64,000 nucleotides of DNA from Strix aluco (taxonomy: Eukaryota; Chordata; Aves; Strigiformes; Strigidae): contig NC_133934.1 of the NCBI RefSeq assembly GCF_031877795.1, forward strand, positions 103,356,610 to 103,420,609. The letters are read 5' to 3'. The notes beneath the pieces are model-generated. The model had not been told where the DNA came from. It saw only the letters and a program-made list of their open reading frames with translations, and searched no databases. This document shows, piece after piece, positions 26,301-38,000 of this stretch. The translations under genes and the position numbers were made by a program. Position 1 is the stretch's first letter. Each line of letters starts with the position of its first letter.

Positions 26301-28027
26301 GCCTGTGAGCATGGATGTCATCCACACATAAAGGATGCATGCCGGCTCTCCTCTCTGCCAGGGTCCTTCACCACCATTAAGGTCTGCATGGGGAGGGGGG
26401 GAATTAGTTTCTGACCAGCTGTGTGTCTTCTTCACTCCCTTCATGCCCTTGAAGCCACTTGCAGGAAGGACAAAGGAATAATCCCAAGTCTGGATACCAT
26501 AACACTGTAGTTACAAGACAGTAGGAAAACATAAATCCGTATTACTGAAAGGCCAGTAGCTCTGGGTTGAATGTTCTGCTTCTAAGTCTCAGCAAAGTAC
26601 CTCTTTCTAGCTATTAAATAAAAACTGTTATTTGAGAGCTAAACCATATGTACAGTTATGATGAAATGTGGGTGCTGCAACTAACTTCTGTTAATTCAGA
26701 GCATGAATATCAACTCAAACTGATGAGTGGTAAGAGGAAAAAATAGTAAAACACATAAGAACATCCTTCTGTTACCAGAGAGTTTCAGGGTGGCATCAAC
26801 TGTTCTGAATACAAAGTCTGGGCAAAATAGTTGACCAGAAAAAAAACGCCAAACAAAACTGAACACAAAACCAAAAGACAAAACCAAGAAGGGCAGACCA
26901 CAGTGGCTCAGAGAAAAAGGAATGCAGTGTTGGATTGTACGTCATACATGTACTGTAAAAGAGGATCAATTTGAAAGGGATTAGAAAATTTCACAGAAAC
27001 CATCTTGTTATCTGTGTAAGTAAAAACAAATCTAATTCTCATGCTGTGCTCAGTTGTGCTGTTCCTGTGAGCAAAGCCCTCTCAGAACTGAAGTCATTTC
27101 AAGGTTCCCCTTACCTGCAGGAAAGCCTGAGTATGATGGGAAGGAAGAAAATAGTAGCCTTAAGAGGTGATTTTAGCCTTCTAGACATTAGCTAGTAGTA
27201 GAGACCCTGGGATAACTGCTAACCAGCTCATACTTGGCTATTCTGCAAGTTAAAATATTTATTTTTTTAATGAGAGGGAGCAAAACAATACAGATATGAA
27301 AGAACTTCAAAGGTAATTTAAAGTAATTTTTGTACTTTCTCCCTCAGCCCACACCTTTGGCGGTAGCTCAGGATTTGAGTATCTGTGCATAAATAAGTTT
27401 AAAGATCCCTCTGCAGAACTTTCGGTGCCCTGAGTTAAAAGTGGAGAGCCAGATATTAAACTGAAAAGAACCAAAGGAAATTCACTGAAGTCTTGCACAC
27501 ATGGAGTCACACCAGCAGGCATCCAGACCAGCATGCTCCCCTTTACTTTTATCTAACAATTTCCATGCTCAGCACCATCTGATAGGTCACAGCGGCTCTT
27601 GTAAAGGGAAGACATTTAAATTGTGCAGACTTCATGCTGCACAGAGATGCTTCAACTCATTCGGTTACCTGATGGAAAGGGATGAGTGGCCTGTACCAAC
27701 CTCATCTGCTGGTGCCAGATGTCTTCTGGCACCCGAGCTAGCAACTCTGCCATTCCTGCACATCCCTCTGAGGCATTGGTTCCAAGGCAACAGCGCAGCA
27801 TGCCTCACTGTAGAGGCACACCAGCATCCGAGACGAGGCACAGAGCAGAACACAGGCTAAAAACCTCTGCTAGGCCTGAGCTGAGGCTCCTCTCCAAAGC
27901 TGGCACTCATCAGGAAGCAGTAATAAGAGCCTGGGGAGTTGGGGTTAGGAAATAGCCCTGCAGAGAGGCGGGATACATCGGAGATGGCAGCAGCCAGGGA
28001 TGGGCAAAGAGGCAGGATTAAGCCAGT

Positions 28028-28075
28028 GGGTAAGAAGAGGTAAGAGGTAAGAGGTAAGAAGTAAGAGGTAAGAGC
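28028..28075 (+). repeat. GGTAAGA heptamer tandem array
   Basis: Six occurrences of GTAAGA are spaced by 6-9 bases, most as AGGTAAGA. Each unit is a near-perfect copy of the vertebrate 5' splice-site consensus AG|GTAAG on the plus strand. Confidence 0.85.
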
Positions 28076-29721
28076 CAGGACAGTGCAGCAGCAGCAGCAG
28101 GAGGTGGCCCGAAAGCAGGAGCTGGGAGGAGAAGTCAGAACCTGCATGAACAAAATAGTAGCTAATCTTAAAGGTAGCTCCCCAGCTATATCCCACAACT
28201 GTGCATGCACAAGTAATGCAGCAGAGGTAGCACTAAAAGCTGGTACAACATCGCCACAGCTAAATGTCAGCAGTAGCCTAAAGAGGGAACTTCACTCTGA
28301 AAAATGCATAGCTGTGAACCCATAGACAAAACTGATGTCTGCTTCTATTAGTACCAAAACAGCAGTCTGACCTAAATAGCAATTTCTGTTTGGCATTGAA
28401 AGACAAACAGGAATAAGGTCCAAAATATGAGTCATTAAAAAATAAAAAAAGCCCAACAACATGTACTGTACTCCACAATCAACCCCTTCCTGAAAGAGGG
28501 CCAAAAGCTGTAGATATTTTGCAGTCTTCTCTTCCACAGAAAATCTTAGTGCAGCTTCAGAATTTTTGGCTGACACCTTGATGACACTGAAATAGAGTCA
28601 GTCTGTGAAGCGCAGATTTTAACTAGGCAGTGGAGGTCCTTACTAATTCCAGTAAGTGCATTAGAATTACAGACTCACAGTATTGCAACACCACATGTTG
28701 TACTTACATGTGTGGTAGTTTTGATTATAAAATCCTTGAATGCTTACTGTGACCCACTCGTTGCCTGGCTCTGTTTTGGATTTTTTTGCTGATGACCTTC
28801 TGGGTTATTACCCCAGCAGAAATGGAGCTCTGACAATGACCTACCAGTCATTGGTCCAGTCTTTCCAACACGCCCAAGTGGGAAGGGATCAGGGAGAATG
28901 TCTGAGATGCTCCTGTGCAGACTTCTGAGACACCCTTAGTACACATATATAGTAGTTCTATCATTTTTCACAGTTCCTAACTGAAATGTACTTACTACTC
29001 AAAATGCTTTCAAAATTACCAAGAAAACACACCAGTTTACGCACATCCTCAGCTTGCACGCTTTACGCAGGACTGAAATGCAGGCATCTGTTATCTCTAG
29101 TACAGAATCTGCTCCTCAGCATCCAGCCCTAGCTAGTTGGCAAGTGCTTTTGCAACATCATGCTTAGTTTCATTTTAAGACACTAAGCCTCATGTTTTGT
29201 TAGCTTTCCATTTAACTTACTACTAAAATCGTTGATTTTTCCTTTGTTTGTTTCTTTGTTCAAATAGTTGGAAGCAGGCAGCTCCACCCAAATTCTTCTT
29301 TTCATTACACCAGTGCCCTTGCAATGTTTATCTGTGCGTCAGCTTGGTGCCTGCATTCTACTGTCTTAAACGCTTTGCCAGCAAGCTGTCAGTGATGCTC
29401 CCCTCCCCTCCTCCCCCCCCAGTAAATTGTGTACTATTTATCTTTTTAATGGCATTTTAAAAATAGAGACTATTTATTTTAACAGCTATGTGTATATTTT
29501 CATGATCACAATAGTAAGTCCCTGAATATATTGACCACAAAAAGTACACTCACCGATCCTACAGCAGACCATGTGCGTGCAATTACCTCATTTACACAAT
29601 CACAATAACGACACAAAATTCAATGCCCCATCTGGAAGATAGGAAATAATATTTCCTTTCTTCTACCTTTGTCCATGTATGTAGCAGACTCTTGAGGATA
29701 GGCAGTCTCATTCCATGGGTG

Positions 29722-29764
29722 GATATATATACACACATACACAATACACACACTCACACAATAC
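29722..29764 (+). repeat. TA/CA microsatellite
   Basis: ATATATATA passes into an interrupted CA-rich repeat (ACACACATACACAATACACAC). Confidence 0.75.
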
Positions 29765-32280
29765 TGCAGACAATCAGGGCCTGATCTCTGTTGGAGCTAC
29801 TAGCAACTCTGGTAAAATACTCTGCTCCAAACTTTGTCATGAAATCTCCTGCTGACTTTCCCCATCCTTGCTATTTCCAGCCCAGGCTGACAGTTTTGGC
29901 TGGCTGCCTTCCACGCTCTGGCAAACCTGGGGAAGCAAGGCTGAGTAGAGGCAGGAGGAAAGAGGCAGAGCCTCCCCTCTCCCACACTTGCCCCATGGGC
30001 CTTCCATGAGGTGTGGGGCAGGTGATGGAAAAACAAGCCCTCCTGGCCATTTTCACACAGAAAGGGGCAGATCAGGAAGAGCCCAAGAAGATTCTGTTGC
30101 ACCCTGCGATGACACGTGAAAACTGTTTTCCTCTTCTTTCTGTCCCATCAAGTGGAAGGAGAGGAACCTCCCAAAAAGAACAAATCCAGAAATCCCTGAG
30201 AGAAGGTCTACAGGTGAAGAAGTACCACAGCTGCAAGAGGGGCTGGGACATCATGCAGGTCATGCTGCAGAAAAAAAGGGAGGGGTGAAAAATGCGTAGT
30301 AGAAAAGACTTGTAACTAATAGGGAACTTCCGGGTTTGGGTTTTTAAGATCTATTTGTTGGCATTCCTGAGAAAGAGAAGTAGGGAAGGACTGCAGCACA
30401 TGTGCACATAGGGGACTCCTATGTTACAAGCTACAAGGAACTCTGGAGGTGATCAGCTCCAAGCCTTCAGGCATATGGCTACTTTGTTCCTGTTGGAAAA
30501 GACTCATCCCCAGGGCCACACAAACATTTCATTTTTTAAATGTAGCAAGTTGCATTGAGTTGCAGGAATTTTTATATATATATTTCAGCATGACATTCCA
30601 TCTCTCTTCCTACCTCAAAACCCTGTGCCACGTTAATCTGCTCTCAAATAATAAGTGGAAGTACAGAGATTTCCAGAAAGAGCATTTAACATGCATTGTT
30701 GGCCAAGCAGCATGGCCTACTTCTCCACTTATTTCTACAAATACATGGCCCTCTACTGCAGATGGCTTGTGGCAGCCCAAGGGCGAAATTTAAGAGGCCA
30801 TTTGTTAAATGCTGGCAAGGAACAGTAGCATTGTGCATGTCAAGCTCTCACTTTACTGAGGTGGGGGAGCCAGAGCCTGGGTCTGTTGTGATGCCTCAGA
30901 GATGAGATGGAGCTGGTTCTGTCCATTTCTCTGGAATCCCTACCAAGAATTCCTGGGGAGTGTGAAGCAGCCCTTTAAAAACGCTTCCATCATTACTCCA
31001 GTCAGCACTGACCCTTAGCAGTCATTCAGCTGAAGTTACTGGCTACATTTGCTATTAACGGAGGCAACACGCAGGCTGCAGCTACACTCAGGTGGAGCTT
31101 TGGTGTGCCTCCTGCTGCACCACGGGCTGGTCCTGGTGCTGGGAGCAGGGAGAGAGAGGACAGCTGAAAAGAGACAACAGATAGGAGAAGCCTAAGAAAG
31201 AGAAAGAGACGAGGACATAGATGGTGAGGAATGATGGAGATGGACTTGGGTTTTTTCAAGCTTGCCCTACTGTCAAGTTTTCCCAACCATAGGTCATTAG
31301 ACCCTTCCAGCACCGCTTACTGGGAAAAAGCACACAGGGGAAATGACTCACCTTTGAGAGCCAGGCTGTCCACGCTAGGCATCTGATGTTTTTTTATAAA
31401 AACACAATCTCGAGTGAAAATATTTGCAACGTTTTCTGTCTGCAAAGTTAATCTATCATTCCTACTGCCTGACAGTTTTGCCCTACTACAGTGGATCTGA
31501 AAAGTCTTCTTTGATTTACAGAAGTAGTTCTTGATGGATTTAAATTTCTGATAGCTTGTTCTGCAGAAGCCAGAGTACAGGGAAAGTTATGCTGCTAGAG
31601 AAGAGTGGAGCTGTTTTCTGTGTGTGCCAGAAACTCCTGGTGATTACAGCAAGCACTGCAGATGCACAGCTCCCTCAGACGAATTTGTTCTACTTCAGGC
31701 CTACAAACGTGAAATTTCATGATTTACGAGTTGTTCACAACCACAGGGTTTCAGTGTCATAGCTGGGGTTGGGACCTCCGTCAGGTCATACATGAAACTG
31801 TCTTTCACGGGAAGATGTAGCACACCAGCCATGCAGCCCAAGAGCTGTTCAGGGCAGCAAGCAGCTTGGGGGCTGGCAGCTTGCAACAGCCACTGTGCCA
31901 TCTATGGTAGCTGACATGGAGCTGCCCTGCACGCAAAACCAAAATTTGGTACGATAAAGGTTTGTTTCTCCCCCCTCCCCTCCTCCCAACACCAGTCACC
32001 ATTTAACAGCAAGGACAGTGTAAAAACTGAGGGCACTAGGAAATAATTATTTATGTATTTTCAGCACTGTAGTGTGGTTGACTTAAGCTTCCTTCTCAAT
32101 CTATCTTGTGAAGAAAAGGGCCAGAAAGTTTATCTCAGAGACATATTGATATTTTCTTTGCCTTTCAGGTCTTTTAAAGTAGGTCAGTTTACAAAGAACA
32201 GCTTGGCTGTTTAGCAGTTTTTATATGACAATCTCAAAGCAATTGCTATTCAATTTATTCACAACCTTGCTCTGATTTTG

Positions 32281-32420
32281 GATTTATTATTCCCATTGTC
32301 ACTGTAGACACTGAGGCAGAGAAAAGTTCAATCATTTGCCAAATACTCCGCAATACAGCAGTAGCAGAACTGAGAACAAGGACTCGGCACGCTGGCTATA
32401 CCCCTGGCAGCTTCCTCAAG
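32281..32420 (+). mobile_element. MIR-like SINE fragment
   Basis: The order of blocks follows MIR: TTATTATTCCCATTGTCACT, then ACTGAGGCAGAGAAA, a CATTTGCCAA block, a CAGCAGTAGCAGAACTGAGA block, then GACTCGGCACGCTGGCTATA. MIR-type core SINEs are ancient and non-autonomous, so this is a fossil copy. Confidence 0.7.
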
Positions 32421-34829
32421 CCAAACAAGTACAGCCTGACTTGAGGCAATACATGCACTCTCAGGAGAATTTCAGGTGATGTCTGAGGCCTTCTGAGCGT
32501 ATACAGGGAGGACATTTGCCCACTTTCATACAGGGTTTTGCAAACCTCCTCACACCTTACTTTTGCTACCCTTCTGTGTGGGAACCTGTAAGAGGACTAA
32601 GAGGGGACAGATAACAAAAGCTAAAGCTGGAAAGTTGTTTCTAGCCCTTCAACAAACATCTTAAGCAGCTCATAGCATCCGTACGAATGGCTCTATGATC
32701 TCCAGCCCTATGAAGCCATGTTAGGAAGAGATGTCTAAAGGGAGAGAGGAGTATCTCATGAGTATCAGTTTAACAAAACCAAACTGAATTACCATCACCT
32801 CCTCTCTGTGCACATGTTGGGGTGTGGGTTTAAATCAAGGACCTGTTAAGGGCAGGAGAGGAAGACAAGTTTCGGCAGCTTGAACGCACCTCTTGAGTTT
32901 CTCCTAATGTCTAAAAAAGACAGGGGGAGCTTCTCTGTTGCACCCTCTGTTGCATATGAGCTCCAGATGCGTGCATGCTATTTCCAGAGTCAGAGGATAC
33001 AGATGTCACTAATATTGCTGGTGATCTGCTCCAGTCTATTGAAATTTTTTTAATCTGAGATCAACACCCAAAAAAAGTATTTGAAGACTCAGCATGAAGA
33101 GGGGAAACAACTGCAATGAAAGCTATAGTTCCTGTATTACCAAAGCAAGGTGCAGGGCACAGATCGTACCCAGTATCATGAGCCAAAAGTCCTGACAATT
33201 GATTTGGAAGATCTTGCAGGACCTCTGGAAGTAGTAAGCAACATTCTGACACGGTGTTTTCTTCTCACATGATAGTAGGGTTATGAAGCAGCTTTTTAAG
33301 ACCCAGCCAGTTTTCCTTTTATAGCAGCCTATTTATATACTCCAAATTCAGTCACAGCTTCCACTGTACTGTACTGATTACGATAGTGCTCATTTCCTCA
33401 TTCTGAATTGCACATGCATTTCTTTTCTCATTTTCTATTCTCTCCTTGTTAGATGTATTAGCCTTGCATTACCTCCACCCCGTTGCTTAGCCTCTTCCTA
33501 GGTTCCCTTTCTAGGGGCATTTATCTCATTGACAATTAAGTAATCAAAAGTTAAGTTAGTGTACTTTAAAAAAATAAACATTTTAAGAAAAGCTTTCCAT
33601 CTTTGTTCATTTTTAAATACATAAAGAATAGATTCAACACAGTGTTTGGACAGTGGTTCAGTATCACTCAAGTTAAAACATCCTCCTCCACCTCAGACCC
33701 TGAAAAACAAGACTTCTTAAAACTCACTATCCTTTCTACAGTACCATTTACTTACTGTGCTACTGAGTGCCTAATGGCCACTGCTCCTTTTTGCTTAGAG
33801 CATATATTACCAAGCTCACTGACCTGTAAATCATTTGAAGACTGAAATCCAATTTCAAGTCTTCCCATTTGCACTAGACATGTATCTAATAGCAAACTTT
33901 TAGATACTAACAGTGCTTCTAAATTCACAACGCACTTAGTCCAAAACTCCTGAAGTTAATATTTTTGCACTGGGATTGTTAATGTTTGCTAAAAACCGAA
34001 ACATTCTTCAGCTGACTAAAAGCTTCACATCCTTAGAACGTAAAATCTAAATATAAATGTGGTGGGCGTATGTGGATCTTTTCTCTCTGAGGAGGCTCTG
34101 TTACGAATTTCCAACGTTTTACGCCACCACCAAGCCTCCGCTAAGCCATGACACCTGTTCAGAATTTTCAGCTTCTTAACCCCTTATTACACTTCCGACC
34201 ATCCCCAGCAGAAGTGCAGGAAGTGGAACAGAGTACTGTTGTCCCAGGCCTGCTGTATTAATTCTCAATGGCTCCTCTGTGTCTTTCAGTATTTCACATT
34301 AATAGCCACCTTAAGGACAACTAACTAAACAGAAGGACTTGCTTCTCATAACTGATACCAGTAGATGCTCTGGTTATCAAGCAGGGCCTGGAAAGAAAAC
34401 CTATAAACTCCATAGAAGGAACATTAAAGATAATACTCTTGATAGTAAATATTATTACTGATAATAATAAATGGTCTAATTCCAAAACAAAACAGCAAAC
34501 TCTGATGTACTGCAGCTTTTAAGTAACTTTATGCTAAATGCATTCTTATCATTCACATTAATAATAATTCGCTGTTCTTCAGTTTGATATATTTAGCAAA
34601 CATTAGCAGTGCACAATGCTAGTAAGCAAAAATTCTTTTAGCATCAGCATGTAGCCATGCTTTCTAACATTTCTGCTAAAACTAAACCATAAGGATATCT
34701 CCTAGTTAAAAGTCAGTATACTCTGTTGAGACAGAATGCCTCCATAAGAAAACGGTGTTTCAAAAGACTCTTTTTCATTACAAACCACAGACATGACTCA
34801 GATTAATCACAATAAGAATTCTGACCTGA

Positions 34830-34835
34830 TTTATT
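34830..34835 (-). terminator. Candidate polyadenylation signal of the methyltransferase gene
   Basis: The plus strand TTTATT gives AATAAA on the minus strand, about 77 bases after the stop codon at 34914-34912. Use of this hexamer is inferred; a longer 3' UTR is possible. Confidence 0.5.
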
Positions 34836-34911
34836 CACACAAATCAATCCAAATTCATTTTAGATCCAAAATATATGATATTACAAGGATACTAGTACAT
34901 TTTTCCAGGTA

Positions 34912-35028
34912 CTAAAGAATCTTGTATAAATGTATTTGTTCAAGTGCTTCTCTGTCAACATCCTTTTCCATATACACATCATAGTTTAGCTGCATCTCTT
35001 CGACCCATTGGCTGAGCTGTATATCTGT
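34912..35028 (-). CDS. Methyltransferase-like gene, exon 8 (terminal coding exon)
   Basis: The acceptor TTGTTTCAG precedes 35028. The exon encodes residues 264-301, beginning TDIQLSQWVEEM and ending HLYKIL before TAG. It starts in phase 0. The segment is rich in charged helix-forming residues and ends in a likely beta strand, as expected for the end of a Rossmann methyltransferase. Confidence 0.88.
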   Translation of the reverse strand, partial: TDIQLSQWVEEMQLNYDVYMEKDVDREALEQIHLYKIL

Positions 35029-38000
35029 CTGAAACAATGAAAACAGATCCTTAAATCAACACAATGTTGAGAAATGTAGCAGGATTTTCAAGGTCAGTAC
35101 AACATTAAGAAGGCAAGACATAACAAGAGAGATTAGTCATTCTAAATTATGCAGCAATGATAAATTCATTTCTGGAAATGCCATTTAACTTAAATAGGAG
35201 AGAATAAAGGTAACTTTTTAAAAGTATATCAGTCAACAGTCTAGACATTTTGCTAGCATGTTACAGCTGTTTCTCTGTATGCATTTGCTAACTGTACCAT
35301 GGAAGAATCACAGGTACTTTCTTGTTCTACACCCAGGGAGTATTGTATTAAGGCTACAAAGGGCTTCTCAGCTGCTGTGTAACTACTGCCTGCTCCAAGA
35401 AAAGGTCAAATGACACCATTGCTGTTCCTGCAGCTGAGGATCTATTTCACCCATCAGCATACAGGCAACAAGTGATTCAATTTCTCTAAAGCAGACTACT
35501 GTGGTGAGCAAGACACTTTATAAATAACCTTGTCATGTATGATCAGCATTTTGTTTCCTTACTAAAGTCAGACCACATAATTTGTCTAGGCATCATACAC
35601 ATAACAACTGTAATCCACCAATGACCTATGGCAGAATGGACAGAGAGCAGAGGTTGGTCCATCAGAAGTGGTTACTACTCAGGGAACAGGAGCAGCCATG
35701 CAGGGCGTTCAACGTAAGTTGCACTGTTGTCGTGTGTGTTTCCAACTGCAATTTAAAGCTACGTCACTGATCCAAGACACCTGATGGTAATCACTTGGCT
35801 AGCTGGGAGACCATATCTCTTCCTAATCTGTACTTCTAAGAGCTCATACTGGCATATTTTGAGTCACTTTCTATGCTGACAGCAGGTTAGAAGACAGACT
35901 ACCCTCAGGGATGGTCCTTCTTTAATATGTCACTTTCTCCCACTGGCTTAAAACAGTTTGTCGTGTTTCAAGGCAATGTGCAAATGTAGAGCTAAATGGA
36001 GAAAACATTTAAAGGTTTTGCCCTAGAAGTTTATAAATACATCTGTACTTTGAGGTTCTACCCCTATACTTGGAAGAAGTTTGATGGAAGTGGGTATGAT
36101 TATCACAAAACTTACTCACATCATAATATGGCTTTGCTAACATTTTGGGGGGGGGGGTTAACCTCACAGCTAAGGTATTGTTAACAATACACATGATAAT
36201 ACAATGATTCACTCAACCTATTGATATAGGCAGGGATTTCCATTTTACAGGTGGAAATAAATAAATCAAAGTACAAGAAGATGTGTTGGTGGTCAACCCG
36301 GAAATAGAATCCATAGTCCTACATCTTTTAATCTATGCAGAGAATTACATATCTTTCCTCACAGCAATACTGGCAAGCAGCTAACCTCAACTACAGAACT
36401 GCCACTGTCATAGAAAGTGACAAAATGTGTTGGCTAAAACTGGCTGAGGGAACTTACCTGGAGCTTCGAAAGTGATTCTTTAAGGCTCGGAACCGTCACT
36501 AACAAGGACCCTCTTTTCCTTACATTACAAGCAATAAATTCCCAAGCTCTGAAACATATTGAAAAGTAGTTCACCAAGTTTTAGTAAAAAACCCATATTT
36601 GATATAAAATGAATCTAACACTTTTACAGTTTAGTGGCCAGATGTAGAATAAGCTTAAAGACCTGCTATACATGCTTATCAGCCACTATTATTACCTAAG
36701 CAAGCATCTTTGTATTAACAAAATCAAGTTTTGTATAAAAAACAGAGGGAATACATGGTCTTATAATGTTACATTTTGTAACTTTTTAACTCTGATACAT
36801 ACATGCATGTCATTTTGTACTGTCAACACCTTCACTGTGGACTAGAATTAAACACTGACATTTGGTCCCTTTGAATTTTTGGTTTTGAAGAAAATCCAGT
36901 ATCTTGAGCGCACTGCTTTATTAAGCTTAACAACAAGCTGCTCTTTACATACATAGTTTGCAGTCGTGACAAAAAACTTCTCTTAAGACATTAGCAATTG
37001 GAGTATTTAAATATAGCCCCCAGCATTCCTTTTTTCTGATTTTGCAAGTCAGATCATTTCTCACAGCATGGCAATTCAGACTAAAAAGAACTAATTTCCA
37101 GCATTCTTCAAACGTCATTTGTCTTCATGGTACTAATGCAACATTAAACCACTATCCCTGAGTTCTTGAAGAATCAAATGAATTCTCGGTCATGTGCCTG
37201 GAAACAAATCTTCTGGCAATCTGAAATACCCACTACCTTTCACTCATCCACTCTGTGCCTCTCTGGTTAACATCACCACCGGTATCAAGGGCAGCAGGAC
37301 AAGCCTTAGCTGAAGCTGCTAGCAAATGCCAGACTGTTGGCTGGGACGGCAGAGACACAGGCATCCTTTCTTTTTGACTGCCCATTCTAAAGGCACAGTA
37401 TCTTTGGACGGTAAAGTTATTTACATTTTAAACTGATACTGTTGGATTAGCAAAAGCTGATCTTGTGAGTGTCTTGTACCTGAAAGAGAAGAACCTTAGC
37501 CATGCATTTGTTTGCTACCACATCCTTACGAAGATATATTAGAAACACTATTAATAACCATGTTTTACAGTGCATCTGTATTAAAGCTCTGACATCCACA
37601 AGTCAGTGATCTGTTTTCTTTCTGAAGATTAAGCTTTATGCTGATAGAGTAATTTCAGATCCTTTAACAGTAAGATACTATTTTAACAGATCAGTGCAAG
37701 GTTTGGGTAAACAAGGCAGCAGTGTTTAGGAGGTTTAGCAATAAACAACTGTCTTAACACCTTAGAAGGTAGGTATAACAATCAAGTGTAGGCAGTTTAA
37801 AGCAATTTCCTTATGTAATTTATGTATGTGACTTCAAAAAGCACAACCTTAAGGTTTACCATAACTCACAAGGTTACACACACCTTGCCAAAGAAATAGA
37901 TAACTTGTTTGGACACATAGCTTACCTGGCCTGTTCCTGTCTGTCAAGAAAATATTCAAAGACATTATTCATTACAACAACATCAGCCTTCTGAAGAAGT

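Larger units (their letters stand above)
20403..34829. other. Intergenic DNA between the methyltransferase 3' end and BAZ1A
   Basis: No coding exon was recognised on either strand. The region holds a CR1-like fragment (23215-23310), a GGTAAGA array (28028-28075), TA/CA microsatellites and an MIR-like SINE (32281-32420). A few open frames exceed 130 codons (24378-24794, 24509-25096, 25310-25759) but overlap each other in different frames and resemble no family I know. Confidence 0.55.

Noticed and set aside
30425-30545. Possible CR1-like text (GGAACTCTGGAGGTGATCAG)
   Set aside because: Only a short stretch resembles the CR1 3' end and the flanks do not continue the match.
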